The notes under the pieces: model-generated
What the model was told of the DNA's origin: nothing
Database searches by the model: none
What the model saw: the letters and a program-made list of their open reading frames with translations, nothing else
Shown: piece by piece, positions 1 to 5,334 of the stretch
Position numbering within the stretch: position 1 is the stretch's first letter
Layout: each line of letters opens with the position of its first letter
Program-made: the position numbers and the translations under genes
Assembly (NCBI GenBank): GCA_905214315.1
Contig: CAJMLN010000055.1
Coordinates: 1 to 11,382 of the forward strand
DNA: 11,382 nt
From: an uncultured bacterium
GTDB taxonomy: Bacteria; Bacillota; Clostridia; Christensenellales; QALW01
Direction: 5' to 3'

Positions 1-441
1 GACCCGAGAACGGGACGGTTTATCAATGCGGATGAAGTAGAGTACTTGGGCGAAGGTGCGGAGTTTTCCTGTAACCTGTATGCGTATTGTGATAATAATC
101 CGGTGATGCAGACAGATGTAGATGGAAAATTTTCAGAAGTACTATCTTTTGTGGGCACTGGTTTTTTAGCAGGAGTTGCTTTTGGAATAAAATCTTTAGT
201 TACAGGAGTTGTTGCTTTTGCCACTGCGATTACGCCGGTTGGTTGGGCTGTAATTGCAGGTGTAGCAGTTATTGCTGCGGTTGGTACGATTATATATTAT
301 GGTGAGCATACTAAAAATGCCAGAAAGAGTACTAAACAAAAGCATGAAGAAGGGCAAGCCAGAAAAAAGAGGGATCAGGGAGGAGAAAAAGGTGATGCGC
401 GAAGAAAACCAAATCCAAATAAAAAGAGGAGAGGAAGATAG
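1..441 (+). CDS. RHS-repeat polymorphic toxin, C-terminal end (5' truncated by window)
   Basis: The reading frame is open from base 1, so this is the 3' end of a longer gene. Residues 1-43 are a textbook RHS-associated core tip: DPRTGRFINADE, then YLGE, NLYAYCDNNPV and a closing D-x-DGK. In polymorphic toxins this tip precedes a variable toxin domain. Here the variable part is about 100 residues: a hydrophobic stretch (about residues 49-99, two likely helices, FVGTGFLAGVAFG and AVIAGVAVIAAVGTIIYY) and a highly basic tail with KHEEGQARKKRDQGGEKGD and KKRRGR. The hydrophobic part resembles the pre-toxin membrane segments seen in RHS and related effectors. The basic tail would be the toxic or delivered part, but I do not recognise its activity and see no obvious nuclease motif. 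The final 47 bases overlap the next gene, as expected for a toxin-immunity pair. Assignment to RHS is firm; toxin activity is inferred. Confidence 0.88.
   Translation, partial: DPRTGRFINADEVEYLGEGAEFSCNLYAYCDNNPVMQTDVDGKFSEVLSFVGTGFLAGVAFGIKSLVTGVVAFATAITPVGWAVIAGVAVIAAVGTIIYYGEHTKNARKSTKQKHEEGQARKKRDQGGEKGDARRKPNPNKKRRGR
377..385 (+). promoter_or_regulatory. Ribosome binding site inside the toxin gene
   Basis: AGGGAGGAG lies 9 bases before the ATG at 395 and inside the toxin reading frame. It favours 395 as the immunity gene start over the in-frame upstream ATGs (272 onward), which would give a basic leader that is only toxin-frame shadow. Confidence 0.65.
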
Positions 442-988
442 TTTTAAGGATATTTTAACAGAGCTGTATCAATCACAACAAATAGCATTAATTTATACAA
501 ATGAAGAAGAAACGGATAAATTTTTTGTAGGATATGTGAATCAAATGTTTTCAAATCAAGTAATTGTTAATAATATATCTCCATATGGAAAATATGATGG
601 CTTTTGTATAAAAATGTTGGAGGATATATATAGAATTGAAATAGGTTCACAATATGCAAAAAAAATAGAGCGATTATCTCAATATTATAATGTAAAGCAT
701 GATACTATAGAAATAGTAGATAATAATGGAATTGCTTCTTTGCTAAATTATGCAAAAAAGTATAATAAAATTCTATCTATAGGCTTGTTACAAAGTGAAT
801 TTGTTGATGTAGTTGGCTTTGCGGAAGAAATTAATTTAAAGCAATGTAAAATTCGGGAAATAGATCAATATGGAGTGGAAGACGGTGTATGTACAATACA
901 AGTAGAGGATATTACATATATAAGTTGTGATGGTGAAGAAGAATTTTCAAGAAGTCTTTTATATGACATACAAAAGCGGAATAAATAA
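395..988 (+). CDS. Probable cognate immunity protein with two repeated small modules
   Basis: This 197-residue protein starts inside the toxin gene (47-base overlap) behind a good ribosome binding site, which is the usual arrangement for an immunity gene translated with its toxin. It has no signal peptide or membrane segment, so it should be cytoplasmic, and it is rich in Asp/Glu, fitting a partner for the very basic toxin tail. Two copies of one motif are visible. Copy 1 reads GYVNQMF...ISPYGKYDGFCIKMLEDIYRI, and copy 2 reads GFAEEIN...IDQYGVEDGVCTIQVEDITYI. Each has the order G-[YF], I-[SD]-x-YG-x-x-DG-x-C-x-I-x-x-EDI-x-x-I, suggesting duplicated small beta-barrel domains joined by a helical linker. 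The gene is clearly more AT-rich than the housekeeping genes downstream, consistent with acquisition as a cassette. I do not recognise a named immunity family; function rests on position, charge and overlap. Confidence 0.75.
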   Translation: MREENQIQIKRGEEDSFKDILTELYQSQQIALIYTNEEETDKFFVGYVNQMFSNQVIVNNISPYGKYDGFCIKMLEDIYRIEIGSQYAKKIERLSQYYNVKHDTIEIVDNNGIASLLNYAKKYNKILSIGLLQSEFVDVVGFAEEINLKQCKIREIDQYGVEDGVCTIQVEDITYISCDGEEEFSRSLLYDIQKRNK

Positions 989-1005
989 TTCATTTATTTA
1001 GGAAA

Positions 1006-1036
1006 CAGAGACACTGTAAAACAGTGTCTTTGTTTT
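1006..1036 (+). terminator. Intrinsic terminator after the toxin-immunity pair
   Basis: Stem AGACACTG / CAGTGTCT (8 perfect pairs, extendable by three with one mismatch), loop TAAAA, followed by TTGTTTTA. It sits 18 bases past the immunity stop codon and closes the toxin-immunity transcription unit. Confidence 0.85.
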
Positions 1037-1090
1037 ATATTTTTTGTAAAATATAAAGTAATAAGTAAATTTAATCTATAAGTTAAAATC

Positions 1091-1119
1091 TTGAAAAGTA
1101 AAAATATATATGATATAAT
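1091..1119 (+). promoter_or_regulatory. Consensus sigma-A promoter before the orphan RHS fragment
   Basis: TTGAAA (1091-1096), a 17-base spacer and TATAAT (1114-1119) with an upstream TG giving an extended -10. The match is excellent but the surrounding DNA is very AT-rich, which raises the chance of a fortuitous hit. The only coding trace immediately downstream is the RHS fragment, which lacks a convincing start codon. Confidence 0.5.
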
Positions 1120-1121
1120 AT

Positions 1122-1400
1122 CTTAAAAGAGTAACGAATTTAATTGCGGGAAACATAGCAACGATAGGAACGAGTGAGTCGGGCTGTGAGAAAACGCACG
1201 GATACTGGTATGATCGGTTTAACCGTTTAACGCGGGAGGATAACTGCGAGGCGAACCGCCGGTACGAATACACGTATGACTGGAAAGGGAATATTACCGG
1301 GAAAAAGGAATATGAGCTGGATACGGGCACGCTGCTGAGCACAAAGAGCTATACGTACCGCAGCAGCGGGTGGACGGATCCAGTGTACAGCATAGTTTGA
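1122..1400 (+). pseudogene. Orphan RHS/YD-repeat fragment
   Basis: The frame from about 1122 to the TGA at 1398 encodes roughly 92 residues of RHS repeat sequence: AGNIATIG, then GYWYDRFNRLTRED, YEYTYDWKGNITGKKEYELDTG and SYTYRSSGWTDP, after which it runs into an unrelated end and a stop. In intact RHS proteins this segment lies inside the repeat shell, upstream of the core tip, so it is an internal piece of an rhs gene with no start codon, no core motif and no toxin. Its base composition is visibly more GC-rich than the immunity gene just upstream and matches RHS coding DNA. It lies downstream of a complete toxin-immunity unit, like the displaced orphan pieces seen at rhs loci. An expressed short peptide cannot be excluded, given the promoter-like sequence in front. 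Confidence 0.8.
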
Positions 1401-1453
1401 AATTCAGCAAACCACAAGTCCTGAACAGAATAAAAATTTAAGATTTTGCGGAG

Positions 1454-1485
1454 CCTGGCGTTAATCAATGCCAGGTTCTATTTTT
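1454..1485 (+). terminator. Intrinsic terminator after the RHS fragment
   Basis: CCTGGCGTT / AATGCCAGG (9 pairs including one G-T wobble), loop AATC, then TTCTATTTTT. It may be the original terminator of the rhs gene that left the fragment, or of the next unit. Confidence 0.75.
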
Positions 1486-2265
1486 GCCGAATCCATGCGA
1501 GAAGAGGTTTTCACCTTTAAAATGAAACTCTCGAAATTGCTCATTTGGATTTTGTTAGTTTCTTTTTGTAGTGAATAGGGGCGACAAAGTACATCATACA
1601 ATGAAATATTTCTTTAATATTTTGCCCATTTATTTCCTCTGCTACAGATCATTGCCTTAACAGGTTTTGGCGGGAATGTGAAATTGTTTTTTTTATCGTT
1701 GCTGTCTTTTTATCGGCATTTTTATGGCTATGTAAGCCGTACTTTTTTGTTCTGCCAATGTTGCAAACAGGCTTTGCTCTTTTCTGAGCCGCTAACAACC
1801 GTATCGGTTTCTAAGCAGATACGTTTTTCTCGCGTTTTCCAATGAATTTTCCCGTACTTTCCGCGTGATTTGTTGATTCCCTGGTGTTTTCTTTCCGCCG
1901 CAGAACTTTCAGAGCTTCGTCTGCAAATGTTTTTCATAGAGCCAGCTACTGTTTGCGATCCCGGCGTTTTCAATTTGTTCCGGTGACTAAGTCAGCAGCT
2001 TCTTATCGATGGAATCAATGATTTCTTGGGAATAATTCCCCGATGGCAATAGGGGCAAGTATTTCTTTTGTGCGGTGTGCGGGTAGTATGCGGGAATTAT
2101 CGTATATATGCGCGCTTTCGGTTAATTTTACGGGAATGCCTACTTACATTTCATTCGATGCGTTCGTTTTTTCTATAGCTTAGCCCATCTACGCAATATT
2201 TTCGCATACAACTCCATTTTTTCTATGGTAAGATGTTTGTAATTCCTTGCACAATCTTTTTTTAT
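1485..2265 (-). pseudogene. IS30-family transposase relic, multiply frameshifted
   Basis: No intact gene spans 1485-2265, but minus-strand translation in shifting frames gives colinear pieces of an IS30-family transposase. From its N-terminus: NYKHLTIEKMELY (2244 to about 2206; the N-terminal helix-turn-helix region of the family usually has YKHLTxEER), YYPHTAQKKY (2088 downward), then SQEIIDSIDKKLLT, stop, SPEQIEN (to 1966; family WSPEQIANR). Next come SRGKYGKIHWKTREKR and ETDTVVSGSEKSKACL (family GHWExDTVVSGxGKSKxCL, with the first catalytic Asp), FATLAEQ and YIAIKMP in another frame, and MICSRGNKWAKY (from 1652; family CDRGxEFA). The remnant ends with a degraded piece matching DPYSxxQKGTNENxNGL. 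The second catalytic Asp has become Ser and several stops and frameshifts are present, so it is inactive. Family assignment is from remembered motifs and several colinear matches. Element ends and target duplication could not be defined. Confidence 0.82.
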
Positions 2266-2286
2266 GCGGACTTCTTTTGTCCGCAT
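2264..2286. repeat. Perfect inverted repeat at the IS30-relic edge
   Basis: ATGCGGAC - 7 bases - GTCCGCAT, eight perfect pairs. There is no T-run after it on either strand in the right orientation, so it is not an intrinsic terminator. It lies just outside the transposase N-terminus and immediately upstream of the TATAAT at 2294. It could be part of the insertion-sequence end, or an operator over the -35 region of the downstream genes. Confidence 0.7.
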
Positions 2287-2299
2287 TAACCGTTATAAT
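2271..2299 (+). promoter_or_regulatory. Likely promoter for the DNRLRE gene pair
   Basis: A perfect TATAAT at 2294-2299 lies 41 bases before the first start codon. The -35 position with a 17-base spacer (2271-2276, CTTCTT) is poor and falls inside the inverted repeat, as expected of a promoter needing an activator or controlled by a repressor. Confidence 0.5.
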
Positions 2300-2339
2300 G
2301 TAGCTGCCGGCAAAAAGAGAATGGAAGGAGGAAAAAAGA

Positions 2340-2534
2340 ATGAAAAATAAAAACATTCCTTTTGACGGGGTAGAAGCTTCGTTGGAGAAACAGCGTTATA
2401 TAAGTGGATACATCCAGGAGCAGAAATGGTCATGCATCAATGAGACGCTTTATACAAAAATTTTGCAGGATTTTTTTAAAAAAAGCCTTTGGAGCACAGA
2501 AGGGAAAGAAAGTATATGGAGATATCACCGTTAA
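2340..2534 (+). CDS. Short unknown ORF upstream of the DNRLRE protein
   Basis: This 64-residue ORF starts with ATG behind a strong ribosome binding site (GGAAGGAGG, 8 bases upstream) and a TATAAT box, so translation initiation here is well supported. The peptide, beginning MKNKNIPFDGVEASLEKQRY and ending SIWRYHR, has no signal peptide, membrane segment or motif I recognise. Its 3' end overlaps the likely start of the next gene by 19 bases, which suggests translational coupling: ribosomes finishing here would restart at 2516. It could be a genuine small partner protein, a leader ORF, or the remains of the longer gene's original 5' end after a frameshift near the T7/A7 run at 2471-2484. I cannot decide between these. 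Confidence 0.45.
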   Translation: MKNKNIPFDGVEASLEKQRYISGYIQEQKWSCINETLYTKILQDFFKKSLWSTEGKESIWRYHR

Positions 2535-3625
2535 AAGAAATAGAAAAACTCAGAGGAGAAACAGGTTTAAAAGTCTTTCAGAAAAATAAAAATAAACACG
2601 CTATTATTTTTTGTGAAGATCATTCTTTGACGGCCTATTATTTTAGTACGCCGATTTATAACAGTGAAGATAGAAGCTTAGTACAATTGATATTTTCCTT
2701 GGTGGAGAAAGATGTCTTTTTGCACCGGGGAAGTCATGCGAGGGTTAAGGTCACGTCGAACGGAGCGGTATTATCTAATGAATTGGGAACAATCCGCCTC
2801 TTTTTTGAAAAAACAAATTTCTTATTGAAAGAGCATTGCTTGTATTCACCGGATATGCAGATATTCCCTACTTTAAATGGCATTGCGGTAAGAGCGCAAA
2901 CATCCGGGGAATTTTGTGTAAAAGTTCAAACGGAAAAGGTATACGAATTAAGAAATAATACAAAATATGCTGCATTTATGCAGGAAAGATTCACTCCATT
3001 TGCGACGCTTGGCCTATTGCCAGCCATTACGGATAGGGCATTTGTACCGGCACAAATGGAGATTCAAAAGATGGATGATCGAAATTATCGGATTTTTATT
3101 TTCACTACTGCAGCACAGGAAATATTTTTTGAACTGAATTTGTATGAAGGAAAGCTTTTTCAGGATACAACGGTAGAAAGTTATCAAGCTCATGAGAATA
3201 ATGCGTTTGGACCGGTGATGTTTTTGGGGAATACTGAAGCGTTTGGGCAGCAGTGGTTTTATAGTCGATTGGATATTTCACGGTTGACAGGATTAGAGAA
3301 TGAAACGATTCGTCGTGTTCGAATGCGTATTCCGGTTTACGGACAGGCTGCGGCACGAATTGCGGCATATCCGCTGACACAGCGCTTTTGCAGCTTTGGC
3401 TCGGCGTGGAACAATAGGATCCAGCCGGGATTAAAAAAAATAGAGGGAAATTTTTTAAATCATTATCAGAGCTTTGAATTGACGGATTTGATGACAACCC
3501 TTAACGGAGGAATAAAGAGAACAGAAGGCTTTGTGCTGAAAAACAGCAGCCCCGGATATGCTGTTATGGCTACTGGAGATAATTATTATACGCCGCAGAT
3601 TTTAGAGGTTAATTATGATTTTTGA
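2516..3625 (+). CDS. Stand-alone RHS N-terminal-like protein with C-terminal DNRLRE-type domain
   Basis: The protein has 369 residues from ATG 2516 (AAGGGA about 10 bases upstream); an in-frame TTG at 2489 is possible but less likely. It resembles the region that precedes the YD repeats in clostridial RHS proteins. The first part has KHAIIF...YYFSTPIYNSED, like the shell-start motif YxxPxHYxD. The second half has LNLYEGKLFQDTTVES, NNAFGPVMFLGNTEAFGQQWFYSRLDIS, RVRMRIPVYG, RFCSFGSAWNNRI, SFELTDL, RTEGFVLK and ATGDNYYTPQILEVNYDF, the usual order of a DNRLRE-type beta-sandwich thought to be a structural or carbohydrate-binding module. The stop codon falls right where YD repeats would begin. There is no signal peptide or membrane segment. 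It may act with an RHS protein in trans (for example as a shell or delivery component), or be the surviving half of a broken rhs gene. The homology call is from recalled family patterns. Confidence 0.72.
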   Translation: MEISPLKEIEKLRGETGLKVFQKNKNKHAIIFCEDHSLTAYYFSTPIYNSEDRSLVQLIFSLVEKDVFLHRGSHARVKVTSNGAVLSNELGTIRLFFEKTNFLLKEHCLYSPDMQIFPTLNGIAVRAQTSGEFCVKVQTEKVYELRNNTKYAAFMQERFTPFATLGLLPAITDRAFVPAQMEIQKMDDRNYRIFIFTTAAQEIFFELNLYEGKLFQDTTVESYQAHENNAFGPVMFLGNTEAFGQQWFYSRLDISRLTGLENETIRRVRMRIPVYGQAAARIAAYPLTQRFCSFGSAWNNRIQPGLKKIEGNFLNHYQSFELTDLMTTLNGGIKRTEGFVLKNSSPGYAVMATGDNYYTPQILEVNYDF

Positions 3626-3676
3626 ATAGGGAAAGATTTTAACGCAGCTGATCAAAACATGCTAAATACAGTGAAA

Positions 3677-3708
3677 ACAAAAACGGCCCAAGGGCCGTTT
3701 TTTGTTTT
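3677..3708. terminator. Bidirectional terminator between DNRLRE gene and glyQS
   Basis: Stem CGGCCC / GGGCCG, extended by A-T pairs (AAACGGCCC AA GGGCCGTTT), with T-runs on both strands (TTTTTTGTTTT on plus, TTTTTGTTTTC on minus). It serves the two convergent genes and touches the glyQS stop codon. Confidence 0.88.
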
Positions 3709-5083
3709 AAAAAATCAGTTTTTCTTTGATAAAAGCTACGGCATTTTCAGCAGGAATAGTTATCTGCTGCATGGTATCGCGGTCGCGTACGGTAACAGTG
3801 CCGTTTTCCATAGTATCAAAATCTACAGTAATACAATAAGGAGTGCCGTTTTCATCCTGACGGCGGTAGCGTTTGCCTATGGAGCCGGCATCGTCGTAAT
3901 CAACGGGGAAATGCTTTGCCAGCATAGCGTGAAGCTCCAAGGCTTTTTCCGAAAGCTTTTTTTGCAGCGGCAATACGGCACATTTAAACGGAGCCAGTAC
4001 CGGATGCAGATGAAGCACATTGCGCATATCACCATTTTCCAAAGTCTCTTCTTCGAAGGCGTTGCATAGGAAAGCAAGCGTTACACGATCAGCTCCTAAA
4101 GACGGTTCCACGCAGTAGGGAATATATTTTTCGTTTGTTGACGGATCAAGATATTCCATATTTTCACCGCTGTGCTGCGCATGACTCTTTAGGTCGTAAT
4201 CCGTCCGATCTGCAATCCCCCAAAGCTCGCCCCACCCGAAGGGAAAAAGAAATTCAAAATCCGTGGTGGCCTTGGAATAAAAGGAAAGTTCCTCTGGGCT
4301 ATGGTCGCGCAGGCGGAGGGATTCTTCTTTAATACCTAAATCAAGCAGCCATTTTTTGCAAAAAGAGCGCCAGTATTCAAACCATTCCAGATCCGTTCCG
4401 GGTTTGCAGAAAAATTCCAGCTCCATTTGTTCGAATTCACGGGTACGGAAAGTAAAGTTACCGGGGGTAATTTCATTGCGGAAAGATTTTCCTATTTGGC
4501 AAATACCGAAAGGAATTTTTTTGCGCGTTGTACGCTGTACATTCTTAAAATTGACAAAAATGCCTTGAGCTGTTTCGGGGCGCAGATATACGGTGGAAGA
4601 GCTGTCTTCAGTTACGCCTTGAAAGGTTTTAAACATCAGGTTAAACTGACGGATGCCAGTCCAATCTTCTTTGCCGCAGTCCGGGCAGGCAATGTGGTGT
4701 TCTTTGATATATTCTTCCATTTGGCTGTTACTCCAGCCGTCTACTACCATATCGGTGCCCTTTTCATGGTTATAGTCTTCAATGAGCTTATCGGCGCGGC
4801 TGCGGGCTTTGCAGGCTTTGCAGTCCATTAGCGGATCGGAAAAGCCGCCCACGTGGCCGGAAGCGACCCAAACCTGCGGATTCATTAAAATAGCGCAGTC
4901 CACGCCTGTATTATAGGGGCTTTCCTGTACGAATTTTTGCCACCAGGCTTTTTTTACGTTGTTTTTGAGTTCCACGCCCAACGGACCGTAGTCCCACGTG
5001 TTTGCAAGGCCGCCGTAGATTTCAGAACCGGGGAATATAAAACCTTTGCCCTTGCAAAGCGCAATAATTTTTTCCATATCCAT
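3707..5083 (-). CDS. glyQS: Glycyl-tRNA synthetase, single-chain (dimeric) type
   Basis: Glycine-tRNA ligase charges tRNA-Gly with glycine using ATP in the cytoplasm. This is the one-chain class II type, not the two-subunit GlyQ/GlyS enzyme. In the 458-residue protein, GSEIYGGLANTWDYGPLG (19-36) lies at the N-terminus and YLRPETAQGIF at 166-176. Motif 2 starts FRNEITPGNFTFRTREFEQME (201-221) and motif 3 is EPSLGADR (326-333). Two Cys pairs, CKAC (88-91) and CPDC (133-136), look like a zinc site. The last 100 residues are the anticodon-binding domain (APFKCAVLPL, DDAGSIGKRYRRQDENGTPY). It is complete. I chose the ATG at 5083 because GGAGGA lies 7 bases upstream; the in-frame ATG at 5098 lies upstream of that site and the one at 5077 is 13 bases from it. 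It stands alone with its own promoter and the bidirectional terminator. Some databases call this gene glyS. Confidence 0.97.
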   Translation of the reverse strand: MDMEKIIALCKGKGFIFPGSEIYGGLANTWDYGPLGVELKNNVKKAWWQKFVQESPYNTGVDCAILMNPQVWVASGHVGGFSDPLMDCKACKARSRADKLIEDYNHEKGTDMVVDGWSNSQMEEYIKEHHIACPDCGKEDWTGIRQFNLMFKTFQGVTEDSSSTVYLRPETAQGIFVNFKNVQRTTRKKIPFGICQIGKSFRNEITPGNFTFRTREFEQMELEFFCKPGTDLEWFEYWRSFCKKWLLDLGIKEESLRLRDHSPEELSFYSKATTDFEFLFPFGWGELWGIADRTDYDLKSHAQHSGENMEYLDPSTNEKYIPYCVEPSLGADRVTLAFLCNAFEEETLENGDMRNVLHLHPVLAPFKCAVLPLQKKLSEKALELHAMLAKHFPVDYDDAGSIGKRYRRQDENGTPYCITVDFDTMENGTVTVRDRDTMQQITIPAENAVAFIKEKLIF

Positions 5084-5121
5084 ACAATAGTCCTCCACTA
5101 TTATTTTACATATTTAATAGT

Positions 5122-5149
5122 ATTATAAACAAAAAGCCCATTCTGTCAA
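5122..5149 (-). promoter_or_regulatory. Strong sigma-A promoter of glyQS
   Basis: On the minus strand: TTGACA (5149-5144), a 16-base spacer and TATAAT (5127-5122). The predicted start near 5115 leaves a leader of only about 30 bases before ATG 5083, enough for a ribosome binding site but not for a T-box. Confidence 0.85.
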
Positions 5150-5273
5150 AGGGAAACTTTATAAGCAAGAGTTAAGAGCTTGTATTTTGTTTGTAGCAAT
5201 CTATTCTATCACAATATCTTGTAAAAAGAGCATCATTCAATTAATAAAATGTTTCTAAAATAAAAATTTCCTA

Positions 5274-5302
5274 TTGCATTTTAAAACGGATTGTTGTATA
5301 AT
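5274..5302 (+). promoter_or_regulatory. Sigma-A promoter of the GH99-like gene
   Basis: TTGCAT (5274-5279), a 17-base spacer and TATAAT (5297-5302). AGGAGG follows at 5322-5327, 7 bases before ATG 5335. It is divergent from the glyQS promoter, about 125 bases away. Confidence 0.87.
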
Positions 5303-5334
5303 CAAATTACCAATGGAGATTAGGAGGATTTTTT

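Noticed and set aside
1728..1973. Intact 81-aa minus-strand gene
   Set aside because: It is only one frame-segment of the IS30 transposase relic; the matching pieces before and after lie in other frames.
2264..2286. Intrinsic terminator
   Set aside because: The hairpin is perfect but on neither strand is it followed by a T-run; the T-run lies upstream on plus.
2471..2516. Programmed -1 frameshift at T7A7 joining the 64-aa ORF to the DNRLRE protein
   Set aside because: The in-frame U-UUU-UUU heptamer would shift straight into a TAA at 2477, and slipping on the A-run needs a poor P-site match. Separate starts with overlap explain the layout better.
3105..3497. 130-aa minus-strand ORF opposite the DNRLRE gene
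   Set aside because: It is a shadow of the plus-strand coding sequence, with no ribosome binding site or recognisable motif.
5160..5185. Hairpin or operator between the divergent promoters (CAAGAG...CTTG)
   Set aside because: Only four outer pairs match and the centre does not pair, so it is not distinguishable from chance.
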